Shown piece after piece: positions 1 to 7,473 of a stretch of 18,908 nt of DNA. The translations under genes were made by a program, and so were the position numbers. Positions within the stretch are counted from its first letter, which is position 1. Each line of letters begins with the position of its first letter. The notes beneath the pieces are model-generated. The model ran no database searches. It was not told the origin of the DNA and was given only the letters and a program-made list of their open reading frames with translations. This DNA is from Candidatus Omnitrophota bacterium (GTDB lineage: Bacteria; Omnitrophota; Gorgyraeia; Tantalellales; Tantalellaceae): the NCBI GenBank assembly GCA_013204685.1, contig JABMSC010000024.1:1-18908 (forward strand), read 5' to 3'.

Positions 1-9
1 TATTTATGG

Positions 10-64
10 ATCCTTCGGCTCGGTCGCGCACACGCTCCCTCGCTCAGGATAAATTCGCCCGAAT
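10..64 (-). repeat. REP-like element plus short hairpin downstream of tsf (copy R1)
   Basis: Four bases after the tsf stop. On the minus strand it has a 12-bp palindrome (arms ATTCG/CGAAT, positions 53-64), then a block from ATCCTGAG to CGAAGGAT (10-50). The same order, a hairpin rich in AAATT followed by ATCCTGA...CGAAGGA, recurs three times at 18336-18850. Only the general plan and the block ends are shared with those copies. The hairpin might also help end the rpsB-tsf transcript, but no T-run follows it. Confidence 0.6.
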
Positions 65-67
65 GAT

Positions 68-658
68 TTAGAATTCTTCCCCAACTTCGTAACGAGCAAA
101 TCTCTTGATCTGGATATTTTCGCCGATCGTCGCTATTGTCTGCGTAATAAGATCCTTTATCTTTACATTGGGATCTTTTATGAACGGCTGTTCTATTAAA
201 CAAGCTTCTGAAAAATACTTCTCAAGCTTGCCGTTCACTATTTTTTCGGTAACTTCTGCCGGCTTATCTTTTACCTGGCTTCTGAAGATCTCTTTTTCTT
301 TTTCTATGGCATCTTCCGGGATCTCATCTTTTGAAACGTAAAGAGGATTTGCCGCAGCTACCTGCATGGCGATCTCCTTGGTAAGCTTCCGGAAGTCATT
401 GTTCCTTGCAACAAAATCGGTCTCACAGTTAACTTCGACCAAAACCCCGATCCTGTTACCCATATGAATATAACTCTCTATCACTCCCTGACCCGCAATG
501 CGTGTAGCTTTTTTTGCGGCTTTTGCGATACCTTTTTTGCGCAGGATCTCAACGGCTTTATCAATGTCTCCGCCGGATTCTTTTAGAGCATCTTTACAGT
601 CCACCATGCCCGCAGATGTTTTAAATCTTAATTTTTTTACAGCGTCCATTAAACTCAT
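68..658 (-). CDS. tsf: Elongation factor Ts
   Basis: EF-Ts, the guanine nucleotide exchange factor that recycles EF-Tu-GDP in the cytoplasm during translation elongation. The 196-aa product has the N-terminal UBA-like segment (LRFKTSAGMVDCKDAL, about residues 10-25). It also has the signature CETDFVARN (78-86), whose TDF residues (80-82) contact EF-Tu in the family. It is much shorter than the 283-aa E. coli protein and matches the short, single-core form known from Thermus and many other phyla. The start is set by AGGAG 7 bases upstream of ATG; an internal Met4 is possible but has a poorer ribosome site. It lies 23 bp after rpsB, the usual rpsB-tsf pair, and no separate promoter is seen in the gap. 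Confidence 0.97.
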   Translation of the reverse strand: MSLMDAVKKLRFKTSAGMVDCKDALKESGGDIDKAVEILRKKGIAKAAKKATRIAGQGVIESYIHMGNRIGVLVEVNCETDFVARNNDFRKLTKEIAMQVAAANPLYVSKDEIPEDAIEKEKEIFRSQVKDKPAEVTEKIVNGKLEKYFSEACLIEQPFIKDPNVKIKDLITQTIATIGENIQIKRFARYEVGEEF

Positions 659-681
659 TTTATTGCTCCTATCTTTGCGAA

Positions 682-1626
682 CTACTTATCATCCAATTTT
701 ATATCACCTTCTATGTCTTCTTCGGCGATCTCGACTTCTTTCGCTTCTTCTGCTACTGGTTCTATCACGTCTTCCTTCCCTTCTTCCGCTTCTTCTGCTA
801 TTGGTTCTATCACGTCTTCCTTCACTTCTTCCTCTTCGGCCGGCTTCTCTTCATCTTCTTTTTCAGAAGATGTTTCTTCGCCGCTTTCAGGAGGTTCCTC
901 TTTCCCCTGAGGCTTCGGAGCGCCTGTAAGCGCGCTGTACTCATTAGCTCCTTCTTCTGCAGCATCAGCCAGTTTGGAAAGAATGTATTTTATGGCTCTT
1001 ATGGCATCATCATTCCCCGGAATGGGATAATCAATTTGGGTAGGATCACAGTTTGTATCTATAAGGGCAATAACCGGAATACTTATCTTTCTGGCTTCCT
1101 TGATAGCTATCTCTTCAGCTTCTGAATCTATGACAACAACACAGTCCGGCAGTGCGCTCATATCCTTTATGCCGCCCAGATTCCTGCGCAATTTATGTTC
1201 TGCTTTTTCCAGATGAGCTTTTTCTTTTTTTGCAAGAGATTCATAACCCTCGGTTTGTTTCATCTCTTCAAGTTTATGCAGCTTGTCTACACTTCTTCTT
1301 ATAGTCGCAAAATTCGTCAGACACCCTCCAAGCCATCTTTCGTCTACATAGAACATCCCGCAGCGTTCGGCCTCTTCTTTGACGATACTTTTTGCCTGTT
1401 TCTTCGTACCCACAAAAAGGACCTTTTTGCCGGCAGCTGTCAGGTCACGAACTACGGCTTGAGCTTCTGCCAAAGCTGCTTCAGTTTTCTTAAGATCGAT
1501 TATGTATATACCGCACTTTTCACCGAAGATAAACTTTTCCATCCTCGGGTTCCACTTGTTGGTCTGATGCCCAAAATGTACACCATTTTCCAACAGTTCT
1601 CTAATTACATCTGACACTATTGCCAT
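682..1626 (-). CDS. rpsB: 30S ribosomal protein S2 with long acidic C-terminal tail
   Basis: Ribosomal protein S2 of the small subunit. Start chosen at MAIVSDVIREL because AGGAGG lies 9 bases upstream; a further in-frame ATG 21 codons earlier has no such site. The protein is 314 aa, against about 230-260 for most S2. Family signatures are HFGHQTNKWNPRM (17-29), RWLGGCLTNFATI (97-109) and ALIDTNCDP..IDYPIPGNDDAIR (187-210). Residues 239-314 are a Glu-rich extension containing two adjacent copies of a 15-residue unit (KEDVIEP[IV]AEEA.., 269-283 and 284-298), encoded by two adjacent 45-bp DNA repeats (778-822 and 733-777). Tail function is unknown. First gene of an rpsB-tsf operon with its own promoter and a leader of about 120 nt. 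Confidence 0.96.
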   Translation of the reverse strand: MAIVSDVIRELLENGVHFGHQTNKWNPRMEKFIFGEKCGIYIIDLKKTEAALAEAQAVVRDLTAAGKKVLFVGTKKQAKSIVKEEAERCGMFYVDERWLGGCLTNFATIRRSVDKLHKLEEMKQTEGYESLAKKEKAHLEKAEHKLRRNLGGIKDMSALPDCVVVIDSEAEEIAIKEARKISIPVIALIDTNCDPTQIDYPIPGNDDAIRAIKYILSKLADAAEEGANEYSALTGAPKPQGKEEPPESGEETSSEKEDEEKPAEEEEVKEDVIEPIAEEAEEGKEDVIEPVAEEAKEVEIAEEDIEGDIKLDDK

Positions 1627-1666
1627 AACTCTATTCCTCCTGTTTCTACCAGTCATCCCCTCGCAT

Positions 1667-1707
1667 GATACAATTAAAAAACCCCCCACTCAAGGGCTCA
1701 TTGTACC
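1667..1707 (-). promoter_or_regulatory. Structured leader of rpsB (possible attenuator)
   Basis: Within the predicted rpsB 5' leader, GGTACAAT (1700-1707) can pair over 8 bp, with one G-U, with ATTGTATC (1667-1674). Between them lie CCC, a short spacer, a G-run and then six T residues (1676-1681), resembling an intrinsic terminator. rpsB-tsf is feedback-controlled by S2 in E. coli, so a leader control element is plausible here. No known S2-leader motif was recognised. Confidence 0.35.
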
Positions 1708-1755
1708 GAAAGGCCTAACTGCTTTAATTATTACAAATTACACGTACGAACGAAT

Positions 1756-1783
1756 ATTATATATAAAAATGATATTATTGCAA
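1756..1783 (-). promoter_or_regulatory. Predicted sigma-70-type promoter for rpsB-tsf
   Basis: On the minus strand TTGCAA (-35, positions 1778-1783) and a perfect TATAAT (-10, 1756-1761) are separated by 16 bp in an AT-rich stretch. Transcription would begin near 1749, giving a leader of about 120 nt before rpsB. Confidence 0.75.
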
Positions 1784-1791
1784 GGAAAATA

Positions 1792-3603
1792 TCAAAATGA
1801 GAACTGCATCTCGTAAAGCTTTTGATATAAAGGACTTGTGTTCATGAGCTCTTCGTGAGAACCCGAGCCTACGATCCTGCCTTTATCTATTACGACTATT
1901 TTATCGGCATGCTTGATCGTGCTCAGGCGATGTGCAATAACAACTACCGTGCGGCCCTTCATAAGATTGTTTATGGCATCCTGCACAAGCTTTTCGCTTT
2001 CCGTGTCAAGCTGGCTGGTTGCTTCATCGAATATCAGTATGGGGGGATTTTTATAAATGGCCCGGGCGATCGCGATCCTCTGTCTCTGTCCGCCGGACAC
2101 TTTTAGGCCCCTTTCGCCGATCATTGTATTGTACCCTTCAGGAAAATCCTTTATGAACATATGGGCATTGGCCGCACGCGCAACACGCTCAAGCTGCTCT
2201 TCGTCTATTTCATGTCCGTAGGTAATATTTTCGCGTACGGTATCATTGAACAAAAGGGTTTCCTGAGTCACCATCCCTATATTTTCCCTTAAAGACCTGA
2301 TCGAAAAATTCTTTAGCTCCGCGCCGTTTATAAGAACTTTTCCATTCGTAGGATCATAAAAACGAGGAATTAAATTAACAATCGTACTTTTCCCCCCTCC
2401 TGAAGGACCGACAAGCGCGACTATTTCACCCTTTTTGATCTCAAGCTCAATGTCTTCCAGAACCAATTCTTTTTCTTCGCCATATGTAAAGGCGATGTCC
2501 TTAAACTCTATGGATGTTTCGAAAGATGTAAACTCTACGGCATCTTCTTTATCTTTTATTGTTACAGGTTCATCGAGGAGCTCAAAAATACGATCCGCTG
2601 CTGCAAGCGCCTGCTGGTTCACCCCGTACACATTACTCAATTTCTTAGCCGGTTTCATCATTGAAAAAACAGCAAAAAGAAAAGCTCCGAACACTCCCGC
2701 TGAAAGTTCTCCCGAGATTATACTTTTTCCTACAACCAGCATTATTACTGACCCACAGGCTATACCCATGATCTCCGTCATCGGACTTACTATTTTCATG
2801 CGGCGGAGAGCCTTCATGGTCAGAAGATAAAAAACCTGGTTCTTATCCTTAAACCGGTTCCATTCATAATTCTGCATATTAAAAGATTTGACGACTTTAG
2901 AAGCGGTTATGGTTTCCAGCAGCATATTGTTTATATCGCCTATTTTCTCCTGAGAACTTCTGCTTATTTTTCTTAGGCGTTTCCCTATTCTAACAACCGG
3001 ATAAATAATCATCGGGAAAAGCACCAGGCTGAGCAGTATAAGCTTTAAAGGCATCCCGAAAAATATGGTCGTTATCATAATAACGACATATGCAATAAGC
3101 TGGATCGGCTGGAAAAAAGTATCGGCAAAAGCACTGCTTATCGCGTCTCTTATTATATTCGCGTCATATGTTATTTTAGACATTAACTGGCCCGTGGGGT
3201 TTTTACTGTAAAAATCCATGGAAAGCGCCAGTAATTTCTCGTAGATCATATTTTTTACGTCCCGGATCACCCTCTGGCTCAGATCGTTCATCAGAACCGT
3301 CTGCAGGTACTGGAAAATCCCTTTAAGTAAAAACGCGACAACAAAAAAGATCGTTGTCATATAAAGGAGTTTTATCTGGGAAATGCTATTGATCTTATCG
3401 AGAAAAGCGGTGATCCAGGTGAATGATTCAAGCGCCTCCGGAACAGCCAGGGGTTTCCCCGTCAGGATCTTATCTACTCCGAACATGATCATTGCCCCTG
3501 GTGAAGCTGTCATAAGACTCGTCCCGATCATGCAAATGATCGCAAAAATGAAAATGCCGATATGCGGCACAATAAGCTTAACAAATCTAAGGTATTTGCT
3601 CAT
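1792..3603 (-). CDS. MsbA-like lipid/LPS-core ABC exporter
   Basis: Half-transporter of the ABCB/MsbA type, 603 aa: a six-helix membrane domain (about 1-325) fused to one ATPase domain (about 365-600), acting as an inner-membrane homodimer. Visible motifs: Walker A GPSGGGKST (399-407), Q-loop Q447, signature VSGGQRQR (502-509), Walker B ILIFDEATS (522-530) and switch His558. The adjacent lipid A genes suggest it flips lipid A-core, as MsbA does, but sequence alone cannot exclude another lipid or drug substrate. The start at 3603 is preferred over the in-frame ATG at 3657, because the predicted transcription start (about 3641) lies downstream of 3657. AGGAG precedes the chosen ATG, at a rather long distance. 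Monocistronic: rpsB has its own promoter just after it. Confidence 0.88.
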   Translation of the reverse strand: MSKYLRFVKLIVPHIGIFIFAIICMIGTSLMTASPGAMIMFGVDKILTGKPLAVPEALESFTWITAFLDKINSISQIKLLYMTTIFFVVAFLLKGIFQYLQTVLMNDLSQRVIRDVKNMIYEKLLALSMDFYSKNPTGQLMSKITYDANIIRDAISSAFADTFFQPIQLIAYVVIMITTIFFGMPLKLILLSLVLFPMIIYPVVRIGKRLRKISRSSQEKIGDINNMLLETITASKVVKSFNMQNYEWNRFKDKNQVFYLLTMKALRRMKIVSPMTEIMGIACGSVIMLVVGKSIISGELSAGVFGAFLFAVFSMMKPAKKLSNVYGVNQQALAAADRIFELLDEPVTIKDKEDAVEFTSFETSIEFKDIAFTYGEEKELVLEDIELEIKKGEIVALVGPSGGGKSTIVNLIPRFYDPTNGKVLINGAELKNFSIRSLRENIGMVTQETLLFNDTVRENITYGHEIDEEQLERVARAANAHMFIKDFPEGYNTMIGERGLKVSGGQRQRIAIARAIYKNPPILIFDEATSQLDTESEKLVQDAINNLMKGRTVVVIAHRLSTIKHADKIVVIDKGRIVGSGSHEELMNTSPLYQKLYEMQFSF

Positions 3604-3647
3604 ATTTAATGCTTCTCTCCTGTATATATTTAGCTTTCTGGCCCTTG

Positions 3648-3676
3648 ATTGTAGCATAGATAGTGGGGCTTGTCGA
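3648..3676 (-). promoter_or_regulatory. Predicted promoter for the MsbA-like gene
   Basis: Minus-strand TCGACA (3671-3676) and TACAAT (3648-3653) with a 17-bp spacer. The start site falls near 3641, about 40 nt before the ATG at 3603. Confidence 0.65.
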
Positions 3677-3694
3677 GGGGTTAGGGAGTACTGC

Positions 3695-3770
3695 GGGGTA
3701 TCGGGTAATCGGGGTATCGGTAGGATAGGATATCTGGATACCCCGATGTCCCGATAACCTGATATCCCCC
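3695..3770. repeat. Fold-back element of 8-bp units (F1)
   Basis: The left arm consists of degenerate direct units such as GGGGTATC and GGGTAATC. The right arm carries the reverse complements (GATACCCC, GATGTCCC, GATAACCT). The two arms can fold into one long imperfect stem around TAGGATAGGATATCT. It lies between the divergent promoters of the MsbA-like and oxidoreductase genes. It has the same architecture as F2 and F5-F7 but a different unit sequence. Confidence 0.7.
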
Positions 3771-3776
3771 TTCCTC

Positions 3777-3805
3777 TTGCCCTACTTCCCCATTAGTGCT
3801 ATAAT
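3777..3805 (+). promoter_or_regulatory. Predicted promoter for the oxidoreductase-lpxB pair
   Basis: TTGCCC (3777-3782), a 17-bp spacer and a perfect TATAAT (3800-3805). Transcription would start near 3812, about 30 nt before the ATG at 3843. This excludes the longer reading frame starting at 3777. Confidence 0.75.
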
Positions 3806-3842
3806 CTTCCGGAAGAAAATACCACAATATAAAGGACTTTTT

Positions 3843-4790
3843 ATGGATAAACTTCGTGTAGCTGTTATAGGAACCGGTCATCTGGGGTCACTTCACGCAA
3901 AAATGTATACCGCGTTAAGAAGAAGGTCCAATGTGTCCTTAGTCGGCGTATGTGATGTCAGAAAATCCGTAGCCATGGAAGAGGCTAATAAATACAACAC
4001 AAATTACTATGCCGATTACCGTGATCTTCTGGATAAGGTAGACGCAGTGAGCATAGTTGTCCCCACCGTCCTCCATCATGAAATAGCAAAAGAGTTCCTG
4101 AAGGCCGGGGTCCATGTGCTGGTTGAAAAACCAATGACAAAAACCATTGAAGAAGCGGATGAATTGATCGCTATCGCCGAAGAAAAGAGCCTTATACTTC
4201 AGGTAGGACATATTGAGAGGTTTAATTCTGCTGTTCGGGCGGTTGAGCCTCTTCTTCATAATCCAAAATTTATAGAATGCCACCGTCTGGGATCGATCAA
4301 GAAAAAAGGCCGCATCAAGGACGTGGGAGTTGTGCTTGACCTTATGATACACGACATCGATATCATATTGGGTCTTGTGAATTCTAAAGTTAAGGATATA
4401 GAGGCTGTCGGAATAAGCACCGTTTCCGAGCATGAAGATCTGGCTAATGTACGACTGACTTTCCAGAACGATGTAATAGCCGACATCACCGCCAGCCGTG
4501 TAACAAAAGAAGAAACCCGGAAAATACGCATATTCCAGGAACAATCCTATATACTTCTGGACTACATGCACCAGGAAGCGTCCCTTTATGAGAAAACCAA
4601 CGAGATAATGCGCCACAAAAAGATCAGGATCAGAAAGAGAGATGCTCTCAAGGTCGAACTCAAATCTTTTATTTCATGCGTCCGTGACCACAGAAAACCT
4701 ATTGTTTCCGGACATGAAGGACGGCAGTCCCTTCGCGTAGCTTTGGATATACTCGATAAGATCCATAGCACGAAAGGAATGGTGCTGTAG
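3843..4790 (+). CDS. Gfo/Idh/MocA-family NAD(P)-dependent sugar oxidoreductase (possible GnnA)
   Basis: 315-aa oxidoreductase. The N-terminal Rossmann fold opens with VAVIGTGHLGSLHA (GxGxxG, NAD(P) binding) and carries the family VEKPM motif near residue 98. The substrate domain shows GHIERFN and the active-site-like block DLMIHDIDIIL. AAAGGA 6-7 bases before ATG and the promoter just upstream fix the start. It is the first gene of a two-gene unit with lpxB (33 bp apart), so a role in lipid A is likely. In Acidithiobacillus ferrooxidans and Leptospira a member of this family, GnnA, oxidises UDP-GlcNAc at C3 so that GnnB can aminate it, giving amide-linked lipid A. Here no GnnB aminotransferase is adjacent, so GnnA is a hypothesis. 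Other nucleotide-sugar dehydrogenation roles remain open. Confidence 0.85.
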   Translation: MDKLRVAVIGTGHLGSLHAKMYTALRRRSNVSLVGVCDVRKSVAMEEANKYNTNYYADYRDLLDKVDAVSIVVPTVLHHEIAKEFLKAGVHVLVEKPMTKTIEEADELIAIAEEKSLILQVGHIERFNSAVRAVEPLLHNPKFIECHRLGSIKKKGRIKDVGVVLDLMIHDIDIILGLVNSKVKDIEAVGISTVSEHEDLANVRLTFQNDVIADITASRVTKEETRKIRIFQEQSYILLDYMHQEASLYEKTNEIMRHKKIRIRKRDALKVELKSFISCVRDHRKPIVSGHEGRQSLRVALDILDKIHSTKGMVL

Positions 4791-4823
4791 GGTAAGGATT
4801 TGATCCCTGCAGGTATTTTTCCC

Positions 4824-5966
4824 ATGAACAAAAACATCCTCATCATAACAGGCGAACCTTCCGGCGATACTCGGGGCAGCGAACTCCTCGCTGAGCTTAA
4901 ACCCCTATTTCCGGATACTCACTTTTGGGGCTTTGGCGGGGACACGATGGCCACCGAAGGCTGTGAGCTCATCGAACACGTCCAAAACCTCTCCATAGTA
5001 GGCGTTTGGGAAGCTATTGTGAAACTCCCCAGGATCCATGCTCAATATAAAAATCTTACCGACAATGTAACCAGGAGAAAACCTCTCCTTGCAATTTTAA
5101 TTGATTATCCCGGATTTAATCTTAGAGTGGCAAAGTTCCTTCACTCTCAAGGAATACCTGTCATTTATTATATCACTCCGCAGGTCTGGGCCTGGGGTCA
5201 GTGGCGGGTCAAGTCCTTAAAAAATTATGTAGATAAGGCCCTTCCCCTCTTTAAATTCGAAGAGAAGTTTCTTTCCGAGAGGGGCGTGAGTTGCCAGGCT
5301 GTGGGACATCCTTTGCTTGATAAAATTTCCCCCTCTCAAAGTGACGAGAAGAATGAAAACTTCACCATAGCGCTTATGCCCGGCTCGCGTAAGACTGAAG
5401 TTCACGGAACCTTCCCGGTAATGCTGGAGGCCGCTGAAAGAATACGAAAATACCAGGGCGATGTAAATTTCGTTCTAGCTGAAAGTTCTAACATAGATAG
5501 TGACCTGTATGCCGAGAGCCTGAAAGGACATAAAACCCTTCCCCTTGAGCGAATTAAGGATGATACTTTTAAGGTTTTGGAAAAATGTGATTTCGCAATT
5601 GTCGCCTCCGGAACGGCAACTCTTGAAACAGCTATAATGGAAAAACCCATGGTAGTGGTCTACCGCGTGGCGCTATTAACGGCGCTTCTATTTAAGGCGT
5701 TCGTAAGAATGCCTCATGGGGAGCCCCATATCGCCCTGGTCAATATTATAGCCGGAGGAGAGGTTGTTCCGGAACTCCTGCAGCTGGACCTATCCCCGGA
5801 AAGCCTTTCTAAGCAAGTCCTTGAGATCATTGGTGACGACTCCATGATGAATGACATGAAACAAAGGCTTAAGGAGATCAAGAAAACCCTGGGAGGGCCC
5901 GGTGCAAGCAAGAGGGCTGCTGAAGCGATCAGGGAGTTTGCTAAGGAACGAGGGGTTTCATCTTAA
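4824..5966 (+). CDS. lpxB: Lipid-A-disaccharide synthase
   Basis: LpxB, a GT19 glycosyltransferase that joins UDP-2,3-diacylglucosamine and lipid X into the lipid A disaccharide at the inner membrane. 380 aa, like the 382-aa E. coli enzyme. Recognisable blocks: ITGEPSGDTRGSELL at the N-terminus, FWGFGGDTM, LIDYPGFNLRVAKF, YYITPQVWAWGQWR, VGHPLLD, ALMPGSRKTEV, ASGTATLETAIMEKPMVVVYR and a C-terminal ALVNIIAGGEVVPELLQ. Start placed at MNKNILIITGEPSGD, where the family begins. A TTG eight codons earlier (4800) would keep the frame, but its AAGGA lies only one base away. Co-transcribed with the upstream oxidoreductase and convergent with lpxI, with a hairpin between them. Confidence 0.96.
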   Translation: MNKNILIITGEPSGDTRGSELLAELKPLFPDTHFWGFGGDTMATEGCELIEHVQNLSIVGVWEAIVKLPRIHAQYKNLTDNVTRRKPLLAILIDYPGFNLRVAKFLHSQGIPVIYYITPQVWAWGQWRVKSLKNYVDKALPLFKFEEKFLSERGVSCQAVGHPLLDKISPSQSDEKNENFTIALMPGSRKTEVHGTFPVMLEAAERIRKYQGDVNFVLAESSNIDSDLYAESLKGHKTLPLERIKDDTFKVLEKCDFAIVASGTATLETAIMEKPMVVVYRVALLTALLFKAFVRMPHGEPHIALVNIIAGGEVVPELLQLDLSPESLSKQVLEIIGDDSMMNDMKQRLKEIKKTLGGPGASKRAAEAIREFAKERGVSS

Positions 5967-5999
5967 AATGCAAATTTAGCAATGCAAATTTAGCATTTT
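5965..5999. terminator. Putative bidirectional terminator between lpxB and lpxI
   Basis: A perfect outer inverted repeat (AAAATGC ... GCATTTT) encloses two near-tandem copies of ATGCAAATTTAGCA. It starts inside the lpxB stop codon and ends 11 bp before the lpxI stop. A T-run ends the plus-strand side and an A-run begins it, so it could work in both directions. The stem is AT-rich, so strength is uncertain. Confidence 0.55.
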
Positions 6000-6010
6000 A
6001 AATTGCTGAA

Positions 6011-6802
6011 TTACAACACTTCCACCGCTATTCCGGCGGCTTCTGCTTTTTTAATAAATTCTTCTTTATTGAGGAGATACATCTTATCGCTTTCAAGAGC
6101 AAGCGCGCTGTATTTATTTTCAGCTAAGAGGTCTATTGTCTCCGGCCCGACGGCAGGAACATCCCATCTCATATCCTGATCCGGGCGGCTCACCTTTATC
6201 ATAACACAGCCTTCACCGGCTGTTTTCGCGGCTCTTGAAATAGTCTCATCGGTGCCTTCCATGGCCTCCACTGAAACGATCGCCCCTCCTTTGACAATTA
6301 ATGTCTGGCCTATGTCCATTCCCGCTAGCTTTTTTGCGGTATCATAGCCGAACTTGATGTCTTCTGTTTCATGAGCGTCAGGCGCGCGGGAGGTAAGAAC
6401 GCCTTTTTGCGTAACCATATGTGAAAGGTATTTCATGCCGTCGACAACTTCAACCCCTATCTTCTTGAGCTGCCGCGTGATCTCTTCCAGTATTGAATAA
6501 TCTTTTTTGTTCTTCAATTCTTTAAGGGTCTTTTCTTTCTCACCGATGTCACTATATATCACGGTCTTCTCGACTTTGCCTATCATTGCCAATTGCCTGA
6601 TCCTCTCCTTGACCAGGAGAAACGCGAACTTGGCATATTCGTTTATTCCCACCCAGTATATTTTTGAAGCCTCTTTTTCCAGTTCTTCATTAGCCATTCC
6701 GCGAAGGGCGTATACCACCACTTCATCCCCCTGCCGTTTGGCTGAGCGTATAAATTCTAAGGGGAGCTCTCCTCCACCTGCTACTAAAGCTATTTTGGTC
6801 AT
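6011..6802 (-). CDS. lpxI: UDP-2,3-diacylglucosamine pyrophosphatase, LpxI type (DUF1009)
   Basis: LpxI hydrolyses UDP-2,3-diacylglucosamine to lipid X (2,3-diacylglucosamine 1-phosphate) and UMP, the step before LpxB. It replaces LpxH in alphaproteobacteria and other phyla. The 263-aa protein starts with LVAGGGELPLEF. It shows MIGKV near residue 73, GQTLIVKGGAIVSVEAMEGTDE in the C-terminal domain, and the family-typical KVSRPDQDMRWDVPAVG block with its acidic residues. Start: AAAGGA six bases before ATG. It is the last gene of the bamA-skp-lpxC-fabZ-lpxI run, 42 bp after fabZ, and faces lpxB, whose substrate it makes. No LpxH or LpxG is visible in the window. Confidence 0.92.
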   Translation of the reverse strand: MTKIALVAGGGELPLEFIRSAKRQGDEVVVYALRGMANEELEKEASKIYWVGINEYAKFAFLLVKERIRQLAMIGKVEKTVIYSDIGEKEKTLKELKNKKDYSILEEITRQLKKIGVEVVDGMKYLSHMVTQKGVLTSRAPDAHETEDIKFGYDTAKKLAGMDIGQTLIVKGGAIVSVEAMEGTDETISRAAKTAGEGCVMIKVSRPDQDMRWDVPAVGPETIDLLAENKYSALALESDKMYLLNKEEFIKKAEAAGIAVEVL

Positions 6803-6844
6803 AATGTATCCTTTGGCTCACGAATCAGTGCTGCCTGCCCCCCA

Positions 6845-7309
6845 CTATATAATAGCGTCTTTCCTGTCCATGATGGCAAACATGATATCCGCTTTACATA
6901 CAACTTTGTCGTTAACCGTGGCCTCTCCATGCAGCTTCAGGATGTTTCCCCGTATAATTTTAACAAGTTCTGCCTTAAGATCCAACCGATCACCCGGGAC
7001 GACGGGAGCTTTGAACTTGGCGTTATCGATCGTCATAAAAAACGCCATCTTATCTCCGCCTTCACCGCTGATCATAGCAAGAACTCCGCCTGTCTGCGCC
7101 AGTGCTTCCACAATAAGAACTCCCGGCATGATAGGTTTTCCGGGAAAATGCCCCTGAAAATAAGGTTCATTAAATGAAACATTCTTATAGGCTTTCACCC
7201 ATTTCATTTTCTCATAATCAATGACCCTGTCGATCAAAAGAAACGGGTATCTGTGCGGAATAAATGACATGATCTCTTGAATGTCCATAACTTTACCTTT
7301 ATCGCTCAT
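6845..7309 (-). CDS. fabZ: (3R)-hydroxyacyl-ACP dehydratase
   Basis: FabZ, a hot-dog-fold dehydratase of type II fatty acid synthesis. It removes water from 3-hydroxyacyl-ACP, the same pool that LpxA and LpxD draw on for lipid A. 154 aa. The catalytic region GHFPGKPIMPGVLIVEALAQ (53-72) contains His54 and Glu68; IPHRYPFLLIDRV (17-29) is the usual N-terminal block. Start at 7309 is backed by AAAGGAG six bases upstream. An internal ATG seven codons in (MDIQEIM) also has AAAGG at good distance, so the first seven residues are uncertain. In several phyla fabZ is fused to lpxC; here the two are separate, divided by 164 bp of repeats. Confidence 0.96.
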   Translation of the reverse strand: MSDKGKVMDIQEIMSFIPHRYPFLLIDRVIDYEKMKWVKAYKNVSFNEPYFQGHFPGKPIMPGVLIVEALAQTGGVLAMISGEGGDKMAFFMTIDNAKFKAPVVPGDRLDLKAELVKIIRGNILKLHGEATVNDKVVCKADIMFAIMDRKDAII

Positions 7310-7345
7310 TTTAGCTCCTTTGGTTAACCATTAAGTGCTGCCTGT

Positions 7346-7380
7346 CCCGTTAGAAATTCCTTCGGAATTTTTTAACGGGG
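7346..7380 (+). repeat. CCCGTTA hairpin element, copy H1
   Basis: Near-perfect inverted repeat with arms CCCGTTAGAAATTCC and GGAATTTTTTAACGGG around TTC. First of six copies (others near 13981, 14034, 14072, 14582 and 16993). It directly abuts the fold-back element at 7381. Confidence 0.75.
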
Positions 7381-7440
7381 GGTTCTGAGTGCTGGGTTCT
7401 GCGTATTGCACTCAGCACTCGGCACTCAGCACTCAGCACC
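7381..7440. repeat. Fold-back element of 7-bp units, GTGCTGA type (F2)
   Basis: The right arm read on the minus strand is a run of heptamers, GTGCTGA GTGCTGA then GTGCCGA, GTGCTGA. The left arm on the plus strand carries degenerate versions (TTCTGA, GTGCTGG, GTTCTGC). The arms are inverted around TATTGCA. It fills the lpxC-fabZ gap together with H1. Heptamer repeats of this kind recall the STRR repeats of heterocystous cyanobacteria; no relationship is implied. Confidence 0.7.
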
Positions 7441-7473
7441 AACTACTTATCGCGTTCCCAAGCTTGACCCTGC

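Noticed and set aside
713..910. Plus-strand Ser-rich reading frame opposite rpsB
   Set aside because: It is the antisense of the Glu-rich repeat codons of the S2 tail; composition explains it fully.
1627..1689. Longer rpsB start 21 codons upstream
   Set aside because: The extra residues do not resemble S2 and the AGGAGG ribosome site is placed for the ATG at 1626.
3604..3657. Longer start for the MsbA-like gene at 3657
   Set aside because: The predicted transcription start (about 3641) lies downstream of that ATG, and the extension is basic with no family similarity.
3939..4616. 225-codon minus-strand frame inside the oxidoreductase gene
   Set aside because: Antisense shadow: aromatic-rich, no recognisable domain, and it overlaps a clear Gfo/Idh/MocA coding sequence.
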